DNA from: a virus | Reading direction: 5' to 3' (one strand) | Length of the DNA stretch: 64,000 bases | Virus record (IMG/VR): IMGVR_UViG_3300044797_000394 | Location: 1-64,000 of that record | Shown: piece after piece, positions 1 to 8,691 of the stretch | Layout: every line of letters starts with the position of its first letter | Numbering within the stretch: the first letter of the stretch is position 1 | Notes under the pieces: model-generated | Told to the model about the DNA's origin: nothing | The model's input: the letters and a program-made list of their open reading frames with translations, nothing else | Database searches by the model: none | Made by a program: the position numbers and the translations under genes

Positions 1-693
1 TACGTTCATGGTGTTGACAGCAGGCGTTCGTTCATTCCGATGTCATTTCAGGTTACAAGTCCGCTCGATACGCGCCGTGCTCTCCTTCCACACGCTCTTG
101 TTATGCATATCAATCCCTCAACGTTTTCTGAGACTCTCACAAAGAAGATTGAACCTATTCAGACTAGGGGCGGGTTCGTTGAGCAGCACTGGGGCGACGA
201 GATGACCGATATATCGGCGGACGGTGTGACGGGCGCTTTTCTCAATCTCTACACGGGGACCGCGAGCGTCGTTCGGCAGCAAACGATTGCATGGGACCGA
301 TACAGGGACCTCTTCGACCTCTACCGAAATAACGGGTCCGTGTACGATCCCTTTGGGAACATCGTTCTTCAAGGTCGGATCATGCTTCAATACGATAGGG
401 GCATCTACCTCGGGTATTTTAAGACGTTCGATCCGGAGGAGACGGACGACACCCCTTTCATGTTTAAATTGTCCTGGTCCTTCAAGGTGCAGGAGACCAT
501 TTTGGCGATTCCGTATTCGGCCGCCCAACAAACCCTTGCTCCGACATTTGCGAGCCAGAATACTCGGACCGCGTATACCCAACCTGCTTCCGCAAATCAA
601 GCCAATTCTAGTGGTACGTCCACCTTGTCCAATATCGGTCTCACTGGTAACCAGGACAGTGGTCTTCCACCCGGCGTAACAGGAATTATCTGA
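1..693 (+). CDS. Baseplate hub-associated structural protein (5' end outside window)
   Basis: The reading frame is open to the left edge, and the first ATG (position 40) has no ribosome binding site in front of it, so the gene probably starts upstream and is partial here. The protein is closely related to the C-terminal 160 residues of the next gene. Both have an N-P-S-x-F stretch, an E/HWG motif, a Y-x-x-x-x-x-LYRNNG motif, a Y-Y/D-x-x-I-Y-L/I-G turn and an E-T-D-x-x-P-F-x-x-x-x-S-x-x-F-x-V ending. The last 50 residues are a Ser/Thr/Asn/Gln-rich tail. Its place next to the hub and spike genes suggests a part of the central baseplate or tail-tube end. I cannot name a specific family. The stop is one base before the next start, so the two are translationally coupled. 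Confidence 0.8.
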   Translation, partial: YVHGVDSRRSFIPMSFQVTSPLDTRRALLPHALVMHINPSTFSETLTKKIEPIQTRGGFVEQHWGDEMTDISADGVTGAFLNLYTGTASVVRQQTIAWDRYRDLFDLYRNNGSVYDPFGNIVLQGRIMLQYDRGIYLGYFKTFDPEETDDTPFMFKLSWSFKVQETILAIPYSAAQQTLAPTFASQNTRTAYTQPASANQANSSGTSTLSNIGLTGNQDSGLPPGVTGII

Positions 694-694
694 T

Positions 695-2572
695 ATGCCA
701 TCGAGCTCCAATCCGAACACATCGTCCTCTCAGTCCCTCATCTTTCAGCAGATTGAGCAGGACGCTGACTACTATTCGCCTAGCGTCTATCAGAACCTGC
801 TGACGTTTCACCATTCTCTTCAGTTGCCGACGGATTCAGCGGGCAACCAGTTCATTCCCGTCTCGGACGCGATGAACAACCCCGACCAGAAGAAAAAGCT
901 CTTCGTTGTCGGTCTCATACCCCCCTCTTCTCAGGTTTCGGGCAAGATTCTGGATCGTTCGAACTCGATTGCCCAGGCCACACCAGACACACCAGCGGTC
1001 CTCACTCAAGCCAACGCGCTGAGCGCTCAATCAGGTTCCACGTCGGGACAGGGTGGGTACGGGTACAACGGACAGACCACCGACGGAGTGCCAGGTTCCA
1101 ATCAGGGTCCAGCCATTGTGACTCAGTTGAGCCAACAACAGATGGCCGCCGCTTTCAATGCCGCCTACATGCAGCGATTCGGTCAGCCCCCGACCTCGCA
1201 AGCGGTCGCCATGTTCGTAGGACAGTCCATTCGCGAGACGAGCGGGGGCTGGCCTAACTACAATCCGGGAAACATAGGCAACTTCAATCCAAACACGACG
1301 GGCGGACAGAACGCGATCAACAACAACCAGACCTTCTCTTTCGTCAATCAGGATGGGTCGGTTTCGTACTACATGTCCTATTCGACGGCTCAAGCGGGGG
1401 CTTCCGCCTATATTGGAGCGATTTATCGTTGCGGAGGTCAGTCAGCTATTGACGCTGCGAACAACGGGGACGTTCAAGGGTATTGCCAGGCTCTTTACAA
1501 TGGTGGGTATTTCACGGACACCGTCAGTCACTACGTGGCCGGGTTCCCCAACGTCAACACCATCGCTTCGAACATTGGGGATGTGTCCAATCTGAGCACT
1601 TCGATTCTTCCGCCTCCCCTCACTTTGGGTCCGAGTACTCAAGTCAATACGAGTTCAGCTACTGCATGGGCTACGGGAGGGGGTTCCGATGCTGCCAATC
1701 AGAGCACCATGGCGAACGTGGCGAATATCAACAACAACATCGGCAACGACACGTTTACGGGTAACAAGTACACTCAGCAGCAAAGTGCGATGATCGCGGC
1801 AACCCAGCTCTTGCTGAAGAATATGGCAAACACTCCACCACTTCGGATGATCGTCAATCCGTCGTCTTTCAAGGTCGGGGCAGAAAAAGTCATTTCCGAT
1901 GGAGGTTGGACGCGTTACGGACCCTCCGATGTTGTAGAGCATTGGGGTGAACAACAAGACAAGATCGACGCTTCAGGTAGAGTGGCCGCCTTTCAAGCTA
2001 TTGACGCTTCGGTCAATGCGAATGGTCCAGGACTCACGAGAACCGCCCGCCAGTACTCCGCGTCCTACCAGAACTTCCTGTCTCTATACCAACTCTACCG
2101 AAACAACGGGGGCTTATACCTCACGGACAACATCGAACCGACGGACTCACGAAAGCAGGTCATGTCCGTCGTTGGTTCGATTTACATCTACTATGACCAC
2201 ACGATTTACATCGGGTCGTTTGATACATTCACAATCACGGAGACGGATTCCGCTCCTTTCACGCTCGAGTACTCGTTCACATTCACGGTTCGGGCTACCT
2301 TCCTTCTCGACCAGATCTCCGACCCAAACTTTACCTTCGACGTGGCTCAAGGCGGAGTTTCTACCCAGAGTCCTCCGACGGTTCCGACCACACAGTCGGC
2401 CACCTCTTCCTTGGGCACGCCAGCGAGTCAGGCTCAACAGAGTTGGGACGACGCCTACAACAACTCCATCAATAGCGGCGGATCCGTCTCTGATGCGGCC
2501 ACGGCGGCGAGTCAGGCTGCTCAAAACGTGCTAGTTGGAACCATCGTCCCCTCGAATAATGGGAATTCATAA
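695..2572 (+). CDS. Tail-associated lysozyme-like protein fused to hub-associated domain
   Basis: 625 aa. Residues about 145-290 look like a peptidoglycan hydrolase of the lysozyme/glucosaminidase type: a helical start (QQMAAAFNAAYMQRFG), a likely catalytic glutamate at E181 in an IRETSGGWP context, then YNPGNIGN at about 188-195, a motif familiar from phage-borne muramidase-like proteins. Residues about 380-540 repeat the domain of the preceding gene (NPSSFK, EHWGEQ, LYRNNGG, IYIGSFDTF). Ser/Gln/Thr-rich linkers join the parts and form the tail. The likely role is to open the cell wall locally during DNA injection while held at the baseplate centre, as T4 gp5 does. Here the lysozyme is on a different protein from the OB-fold spike. 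The stop overlaps the next start (TAATG). The catalytic assignment rests on motif context only. Confidence 0.78.
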   Translation: MPSSSNPNTSSSQSLIFQQIEQDADYYSPSVYQNLLTFHHSLQLPTDSAGNQFIPVSDAMNNPDQKKKLFVVGLIPPSSQVSGKILDRSNSIAQATPDTPAVLTQANALSAQSGSTSGQGGYGYNGQTTDGVPGSNQGPAIVTQLSQQQMAAAFNAAYMQRFGQPPTSQAVAMFVGQSIRETSGGWPNYNPGNIGNFNPNTTGGQNAINNNQTFSFVNQDGSVSYYMSYSTAQAGASAYIGAIYRCGGQSAIDAANNGDVQGYCQALYNGGYFTDTVSHYVAGFPNVNTIASNIGDVSNLSTSILPPPLTLGPSTQVNTSSATAWATGGGSDAANQSTMANVANINNNIGNDTFTGNKYTQQQSAMIAATQLLLKNMANTPPLRMIVNPSSFKVGAEKVISDGGWTRYGPSDVVEHWGEQQDKIDASGRVAAFQAIDASVNANGPGLTRTARQYSASYQNFLSLYQLYRNNGGLYLTDNIEPTDSRKQVMSVVGSIYIYYDHTIYIGSFDTFTITETDSAPFTLEYSFTFTVRATFLLDQISDPNFTFDVAQGGVSTQSPPTVPTTQSATSSLGTPASQAQQSWDDAYNNSINSGGSVSDAATAASQAAQNVLVGTIVPSNNGNS

Positions 2573-5500
2573 TGCCTCGCAGTCCGTTTCAAGGTACTTG
2601 GGTCTCTGGAATCCGTCCGACTATCGTGACGGCGCCGGATGCCGTTGTCTATGTCAACGGCTCTTCGGAGGCTATCGGTTGCCCTTCGTGCAAAAAGAAG
2701 TTCCCCTTCAACAAGTACATCACGAGCATCCAGATCGACCTGTCCGTCGATAGCGTCCCCGGCTCGGCTAGCTTTACGATGTCGATTCCTAGGCACGCGG
2801 TCGACGACTTCTTCTTCGACAACACACCCATTATCACGGAGATGATGGAGGTTGAGATCTATGCGAAAGGTTACTATCTCGTTGAGGGAATTCCTCAATA
2901 CTACCCGGTATTTTGGGGACTGGTAACCGAAGTCAACGACTCCTACTCCAGTGGGGAAAATACGGTCACAGTCCACTGCGCTGACATTCTCAAGTGGTGG
3001 GAATTGACCAAAATGTCGACCAACTCCGCCATGACGAGTCCCAACCCGGGCTCTCTCGGAATGAGCTTGTTCGGAAACGTCTTCTACGGAATGAACCCGT
3101 ACGATGTCATTTGGACTCTGGCACAGCAGTCTTTTGGTGACGTTATCGTGGGTACGGGAAACCTTACGAGCTTCTACCGTGAGTCGGTACAGAAGAACAC
3201 GTTCACGGCAGCTCTGAACGACATCATGATTTACTGGCAACAGCGTTTCCAGAAGATGCGTTCTGCACTGATGCTTTACGGTCTGAATGGAGTTGCTGTA
3301 CGCGGGGATACTCTCTATCAGGCAATGCGAAAAGCGAACGCCAAGATTGGACAAGCCTTCGCCTCTCGTACGGTAGGTCTGTCAAACGGATCTTCGGATA
3401 GCGGCGGGGCGTTGTATGACCCCACTAGTGCAAGCGTTGTAGCGTTTAGGAGCAACATCAACGCCAACGTCCCCTTCTGGACATCTGAGTACCAGACGAA
3501 GCTAGAGCTTGCGACCGCCGCCAAGGATGCCATTGGCTTCGAGTTCTATATGGACGTCGATGGGTCCATCGTTTTCAAGCCGCCCTTCTACAACCTCGAT
3601 GTTTTGTCTAACAAACCCATATCGTGGATTCAGGACATTGACGTCATTGACTGGGACTTCTCGAGCTCTGAAAGTGAAGTTGTTACCCAAGTACTCATGC
3701 AGGGTAATTACAGCGGTCATGTCGATCTAGGTATCGGGGGTGAGGAGCTGACTCCGATGACGTCCGTCACGGACTATCACTTACTTCGTCAGTACGGGTG
3801 GCGGTCCCAGACATACAATTCCGAGTTTCTCGGAAATACAAACGACATGTTCTACGTTGGGCTCGACGTTCTCGATCGTTGGAACGCCAGACGCCATAGG
3901 GCGACCGTTACGATTCCTATGCGTTCCGAGCTCAGAATGGGATTCCCTGTTTACATTGCTTCAAAGGATGAGATTTGGTACATCACTGGCATCTCTCACA
4001 ACATCGCCTTTGGCGGGCGGGCAACAACGACTCTGACACTCACCGCTCGTAGAAAGAAGTGGATCGCTCCGAAGGGCATCGGTAAGTTGGAGAGAACTGG
4101 CTTCAATGGAGGGGTGCCGGCTACAACGACAAGCAACGGCAATAGTAACGGTACGGTTCAACCCACGACGACCCAGCTTTCTAGGTACGCTACTTACAAG
4201 CTCACAGTCGGGGAAGCCGCCACGTTCCCACCGACAACATTCCCGGCTGAAGGGATGCCGTCACCATACGATCCGATGATTCTTCGTCATCCGAAGACTG
4301 GGAAGATCGTAGGTTACCCCAATGCGGTTATGGTCTTCTCACGTCCCTTTACAGCCCCGCAGAATGACCTTCTCAATGTCGGCGGTATGCGGTCTAGTAC
4401 GCAGGCCCCTCCTCTCACGAACAGGAGTGTGAGCCTCACCACAATTGAAAGTCGTGCCGCGACCAGTCTTCAACAGTACTTCACGCAGGAAACTGCCATT
4501 AACGCCGACGATACACTTCGAGATAAGTACCTCAGCAATAGGTACCATTATGGCCTCAATTCGGCGGGCGCCTACCTATACGCTCACGACGTTGGGGGGA
4601 CCCCCACGGGTAGCTCTGGAACCAATCCTGGTTACCTTCAAGAGCTGACCTTGTTTCCGTCCACGAACCTTACAGTTGCCGGTACAGACGTTCAGAATAT
4701 CGTTCCGAATAAGGGCGCTTCCGCCCTTATTCGTCCGGTCAGCGATGAGAGAGGGTTCGAGGTCGTAGGGGCCTTCGCTTACGGAAGGGGCGTCGCCCTA
4801 CGCGATGGACGACTCATTCAGCAAACTGGAAACGTTGATGCCCCAGCTACCGTGTCCGCCCAAACAGCCCTAACCGGCAACCTTTTTGCCGCCCTGAATG
4901 CACAGTCCCAAGGACTCACGTCTCTCACGAGCTCTTACTCGAATCCCGCCGATGCGTTGACCCGCTTAGAGCCAGAGGACTTGCAGACCGCGGGAACCAC
5001 TAACAACGACGGTTCTGCCCCCACCTTCATGAACACGGAGGACAACTTCGTTGGGTCCACCCCTTTGCAATCTCCCCAACAACAAGGACTCCCGTCTAGT
5101 GTTGAGGTGGGTCTCTTGTCGAAAGGACTTACGCTTGCGGAGATGGAGCCCACAACGAATGACGTTCAGTCAGACCAAACATGCCCATGCCTTTTAGGGC
5201 GGTCGGACCTTACGTTCCTATCGAACGGATACCAGCTTAAAGTGCTCTCGATGCCGAATCCAGCAACTACCGACGATTCGACTCTCGATCCGTCCAGTCT
5301 CTTCTCTGGTGTGACGCAATCGAATCAAGCCATTCCTGTCGTGGATGCATCAACCGTCACTCCGATCAATCCACAACAGGTCTTGAACACGATCGACAAC
5401 TTCCTGTACACCTTGTACAATACGCTCGATACCGTGCATCAACAGTACGAAGCCGTTCTCCGTGGAGAGCCGTCTTACCCGAATAACACCCTTTCCGAGT

Positions 5501-5913
5501 CGGACGGAAATAGTAGCTCGACTCTTGCTCAGAATATAGCGTACGCGCAGACGGGTGGGGGAACTGGCGAACTCGTTCCTCCCTACGGTTCGGCTAATCG
5601 TGCGGCTCTTGGCGACCCAACAGCCATTGCCCAGCAAGGGTCTACTGCTATCTCCAACCTGGCCCAATCTTTCAAGGCTTTCGGTCAGAACCTTCAATCC
5701 AATGCCCAAGCAGCGGCTCTTCAGGCAAGCATATCGGCAGCTCAGAGTCAGATAGCGAGTCTACAGTCTCAAATTCAAAAGACTCAGTCAGCCTCTTTCT
5801 ATGTGGGGGACAAGACGAGCACTCTAGCAAGTCTGAATGCTCAACTCGCAACCCAACAGAAAAATCTTGCCAATTACCAATCTCAACTCGCAGCGCTCAA
5901 TGGGGGTAGCTGA
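2572..5913 (+). CDS. Baseplate hub protein (gp27/gpD-like)
   Basis: 1113 aa, much longer than the typical 350-400 aa hub. Residues about 45-510 carry the hub-like pattern: repeated beta strands such as ITSIQIDLSVDSVPGSASF and VFWGLVTEVND, then TVTVHCADILKWW, and after a helical stretch a second half with GFEFYMDVDGSIVFKPPFY and the ISWIQDIDVIDWDF element seen in gpD/gp27-type proteins. An early CPSC (C37, C40) and a late CPC (C871, C873) could bind metal. The last 600 residues are an extension without a recognisable fold, ending in an Ala/Gln/Ser-rich predicted coiled coil (about 1030-1110). It lies immediately before the spike gene, the usual order, with a TGATG overlap. The hub call is made from fold-like features and context. 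Confidence 0.8.
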   Translation: MPRSPFQGTWVSGIRPTIVTAPDAVVYVNGSSEAIGCPSCKKKFPFNKYITSIQIDLSVDSVPGSASFTMSIPRHAVDDFFFDNTPIITEMMEVEIYAKGYYLVEGIPQYYPVFWGLVTEVNDSYSSGENTVTVHCADILKWWELTKMSTNSAMTSPNPGSLGMSLFGNVFYGMNPYDVIWTLAQQSFGDVIVGTGNLTSFYRESVQKNTFTAALNDIMIYWQQRFQKMRSALMLYGLNGVAVRGDTLYQAMRKANAKIGQAFASRTVGLSNGSSDSGGALYDPTSASVVAFRSNINANVPFWTSEYQTKLELATAAKDAIGFEFYMDVDGSIVFKPPFYNLDVLSNKPISWIQDIDVIDWDFSSSESEVVTQVLMQGNYSGHVDLGIGGEELTPMTSVTDYHLLRQYGWRSQTYNSEFLGNTNDMFYVGLDVLDRWNARRHRATVTIPMRSELRMGFPVYIASKDEIWYITGISHNIAFGGRATTTLTLTARRKKWIAPKGIGKLERTGFNGGVPATTTSNGNSNGTVQPTTTQLSRYATYKLTVGEAATFPPTTFPAEGMPSPYDPMILRHPKTGKIVGYPNAVMVFSRPFTAPQNDLLNVGGMRSSTQAPPLTNRSVSLTTIESRAATSLQQYFTQETAINADDTLRDKYLSNRYHYGLNSAGAYLYAHDVGGTPTGSSGTNPGYLQELTLFPSTNLTVAGTDVQNIVPNKGASALIRPVSDERGFEVVGAFAYGRGVALRDGRLIQQTGNVDAPATVSAQTALTGNLFAALNAQSQGLTSLTSSYSNPADALTRLEPEDLQTAGTTNNDGSAPTFMNTEDNFVGSTPLQSPQQQGLPSSVEVGLLSKGLTLAEMEPTTNDVQSDQTCPCLLGRSDLTFLSNGYQLKVLSMPNPATTDDSTLDPSSLFSGVTQSNQAIPVVDASTVTPINPQQVLNTIDNFLYTLYNTLDTVHQQYEAVLRGEPSYPNNTLSESDGNSSSTLAQNIAYAQTGGGTGELVPPYGSANRAALGDPTAIAQQGSTAISNLAQSFKAFGQNLQSNAQAAALQASISAAQSQIASLQSQIQKTQSASFYVGDKTSTLASLNAQLATQQKNLANYQSQLAALNGGS

Positions 5914-8111
5914 TGCCTAAGCGACCCGAAGGAATGCGCATGCCGCCCGACATGGGGGTGGACCCGAAGTCAAAGTTCGTAGACACGGGCGATCCGAACG
6001 GCATGAAAATTGGCTTGATCACACGTGTGGATGAACTCCACATGAAAGCCGATGTCAAGGTCATCACGGGCGGTGGTGACCAGTACGAAGTTGACTTGTC
6101 TCAAGCGATGGCGGGACCAAGAAGCTTCTTCGGGGGTGTCCCCGAAGTCGGTTCATTGGTTCAGATCGGCTATCGACGCAAGCACAAGCAGATTTACCAA
6201 GCCATCATTCTTGGGTACATCCCTACGGGGCAGCACCTTGGACTCGGATTCGATCCGATGTCTCCTCTCGACCCGAACGATATTGATCCGACGGACACGA
6301 ATCTCGCGTCGTTCTTTGGACCCACTGTTCGTTACCGTCGATTGAAACTTCGACCGGGTGACGTGGGTGGCCTGTCCTCGGCCGGTTCCGAATTCGCCCT
6401 AAATAAGAACGTGACCTTCTCGAATCGTGCTGGAGACCTCTTTGAGCTTCGTGACACGGATCGCACGATGGTCATGCAGTCGGTCAATCGAGTGGCTAGC
6501 ACCAGCGGCGTATACGAGCTTTCAGGCCCTGTTCGACGCGGCGCACTCTTTCTCCCCAGTGACATTTTTCAGTCGGACGGGGTCACTCTTCAGACCACGG
6601 CAAACAGTTACTACGGGCAAGCGGAACTCGAGGCAACTGGACCCAATACGGTCGGTGGGGGGACGTACACGAATACCACCACGGGTAAAATGCTCGGGTT
6701 GTTCAACAACCAAACGGGAGAGTTTCCACCCGTCACCTACTCGAACGGCAAGCGGACGTTCTATCCGAGTACTATCGTCGGGACGAATCCCGAGGCCCCA
6801 TCGGGCGGGGATATGTACACGGAGAGCCGCATGGAGCTCTCTCACACGACCGACGGCTCCCAGGAGGTTCGGGACGAGATTGATGGGTTCACCTTCGATG
6901 GTCGACGGTCATACATTGAGCAAGCGTACGGTACCGTCGTCGGAAATGATGCATTTTCGAGTCGCGGGCTCCGTCAGTATGGGAAGATCCTCAAGCCGGT
7001 CATCTTTGACGATATTGTTTCCGAAGGGAAGAACCGCGGGAAGTTTCAGCTCGATGAAGTTCCACGCTCTCCCACTGAGCCAGACATTGAGGTCGACACG
7101 ACAGCGGGGGCGTTTCTCCTTCGTATTGTTCCTCCAACGAATCAACAGGATACAGATTCCCAGTTCGTTGCATCGGTTTCAAAGCAGGGCAAGGTATTTC
7201 TCAACATTCCAGGTAGCAAAGTTGAGCGGTATCCGAGCGGCTCTAAGAACGTCTCGATGGAAGCCAATCTTGACGGAGCCTTGAAGGCATTCATTGGGGC
7301 GGATACGGTTTTCGGTGCTAGTGTCATTGCCGATCTCGCGGGCGGTATTCGAGCTCGAATCGGTCACCTCGCAAACGGACGGGCGATCGATATTGAATAC
7401 GGTTCTCTCGTCAAGCAAAGTTTCACAAGCTCCCCAGCCGACAATGAAGGCAACGGAATCGCTCTCGACACCACGGTTACTGGTAACGAGAACAAGGTCG
7501 TTTCCGGTGACCATATCCTGAACGCGTACGGCGCCATTGTCCACACGTCGAACGGCGGCTACACGGTTATGGCGGACGCGGTTTCCTTGTCCGCCCAGAC
7601 GGGCTACACAGGTAACTTCGGTGGTATCGGCGTCACATGCACGGATACCGCGACTTACAACTATGCCAAGCAGGTCATGAAGAACATCCTGACGGGCGGG
7701 GAAATAAATACCATCCTTTCAGGCGATCTCGAGGATACGGTTCTTGCAGGATCGAGGACGTACACGACGGCAGCGGGGTCAACGTCTTGGGATAATGCGG
7801 GTGGTGCTTTCAGTGTCAGTGTTGGGGTCGGTTCCTATAGCGTTTCCGTAGCGGCAGGCGGAATCTCAATGACAGCCTCTGCCGCTGTCAGTTTGACGTC
7901 TCTCACGACCATGGCGTTTACGGCATCGGGCGCCATTACGATGACCTCTCCCGTTTCGGTCTCGCTCGTCGCCCCCCAAATTCTTCTTGGGGGAGCCCCC
8001 GCAGTTTTGGGGGTCTCTCGTGGAACCCCCATGCTTCCGCCGTCAACTCCCAGTATTGACTGGATAACGGGCCTGCCCTTGCAGGGCTGTGCGGTTGTGA
8101 GGTCGCTCTAA
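5913..8111 (+). CDS. Baseplate central spike, OB-fold protein (gp5/gpV/VgrG-like)
   Basis: 732 aa. Residues about 30-108 form an OB-fold-like domain (MKIGLITRVDE, KADVKVITGGG, VPEVGSLVQIGYRRKHKQ, AIILGYIP), the usual N-terminal part of membrane-puncturing spike proteins. The middle is a beta-rich body. Residues about 560-700 are Gly/Ala/Ser/Val-rich with alternating strands (SVSVGVGSYSVSVAAGG, then ITMTSPVSVSLVAPQILLGG), as expected for a trimeric beta-helical spike. No lysozyme domain is present; that activity seems to be on the gene at 695. It overlaps the hub gene upstream and the gene downstream (TAATG), so all are probably translated together. Confidence 0.83.
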   Translation: MPKRPEGMRMPPDMGVDPKSKFVDTGDPNGMKIGLITRVDELHMKADVKVITGGGDQYEVDLSQAMAGPRSFFGGVPEVGSLVQIGYRRKHKQIYQAIILGYIPTGQHLGLGFDPMSPLDPNDIDPTDTNLASFFGPTVRYRRLKLRPGDVGGLSSAGSEFALNKNVTFSNRAGDLFELRDTDRTMVMQSVNRVASTSGVYELSGPVRRGALFLPSDIFQSDGVTLQTTANSYYGQAELEATGPNTVGGGTYTNTTTGKMLGLFNNQTGEFPPVTYSNGKRTFYPSTIVGTNPEAPSGGDMYTESRMELSHTTDGSQEVRDEIDGFTFDGRRSYIEQAYGTVVGNDAFSSRGLRQYGKILKPVIFDDIVSEGKNRGKFQLDEVPRSPTEPDIEVDTTAGAFLLRIVPPTNQQDTDSQFVASVSKQGKVFLNIPGSKVERYPSGSKNVSMEANLDGALKAFIGADTVFGASVIADLAGGIRARIGHLANGRAIDIEYGSLVKQSFTSSPADNEGNGIALDTTVTGNENKVVSGDHILNAYGAIVHTSNGGYTVMADAVSLSAQTGYTGNFGGIGVTCTDTATYNYAKQVMKNILTGGEINTILSGDLEDTVLAGSRTYTTAAGSTSWDNAGGAFSVSVGVGSYSVSVAAGGISMTASAAVSLTSLTTMAFTASGAITMTSPVSVSLVAPQILLGGAPAVLGVSRGTPMLPPSTPSIDWITGLPLQGCAVVRSL

Positions 8112-8680
8112 TGCCCCTTACGCCAGCGGGCGCCACGGGGATCATCGCAGCCGGTCTGGTCTCATCGGGTCAGCTCGGTACGGGAGTCCCCAAACTCGCA
8201 TCAGCCATTGCAACGGGGGTCGACGTTTGGATCCATGCCCTTCCGGTCCTCACGACTGACGTTGGTGCGATCGGCGTCGGCACTGGTGAAATTCCCCTGG
8301 TCGTTCCGAATCCGCTTCTGCTTTCGAACTTGTCAACGTCTTTTGTGGGCCAAGGGATACTTGGGGTCATGGCGCCAAATTTTATCCTAGGGCTAACGAA
8401 CGGACTTGTTCTTGCATTCTTACAGGCCCTTGTCATTACGGCTCATCCGGGGGTGGGCGACGGTACAGCTATCGTTCGGTTTGGGTCAACATCTGCCGTT
8501 CCGCCTCTGCTTGCTGCTTTTGCCGCTAACGGAATGACCAATACGGGGTCGATTAAGATGGCAACCGCTATCGGAATCGGTCTCAGTACGACCTTTACGG
8601 CTCTCACTCTCGTCAGTCCCATTGTCGGTGCGGGAGGTCCCTATCCATCATCCGGCGTTGGCTTCGGCAATGTGGTGTAA
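8111..8680 (+). CDS. Hydrophobic baseplate-cluster structural protein
   Basis: 189 aa, Gly/Ala/Leu-rich and hydrophobic throughout (for example ILGVMAPNFILGLTNGLVLA and AIGIGLSTTFTALTLVSPIV), but without clear single-pass topology or a signal peptide. It follows the spike gene with a TAATG overlap. This position is often taken by a PAAR-type tip protein in VgrG/gpV operons, but I do not see the PAAR repeat pattern here. The regular spacing of small residues could instead indicate a compact oligomer packed inside the baseplate or tail-tube end. Function not recognised. Confidence 0.7.
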   Translation: MPLTPAGATGIIAAGLVSSGQLGTGVPKLASAIATGVDVWIHALPVLTTDVGAIGVGTGEIPLVVPNPLLLSNLSTSFVGQGILGVMAPNFILGLTNGLVLAFLQALVITAHPGVGDGTAIVRFGSTSAVPPLLAAFAANGMTNTGSIKMATAIGIGLSTTFTALTLVSPIVGAGGPYPSSGVGFGNVV

Positions 8681-8691
8681 AGGGGGCAACC

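Noticed and set aside
2521-3354. Antisense open frame of 277 codons opposite the hub gene
   Set aside because: All other supported genes are on the + strand; the product is rich in Arg, His and Val without motif, and the opposite frame is clearly hub-like.
8111-8680. PAAR-type spike tip gene
   Set aside because: Position fits, but the PAAR repeat and its metal-binding residues are not present in the sequence.
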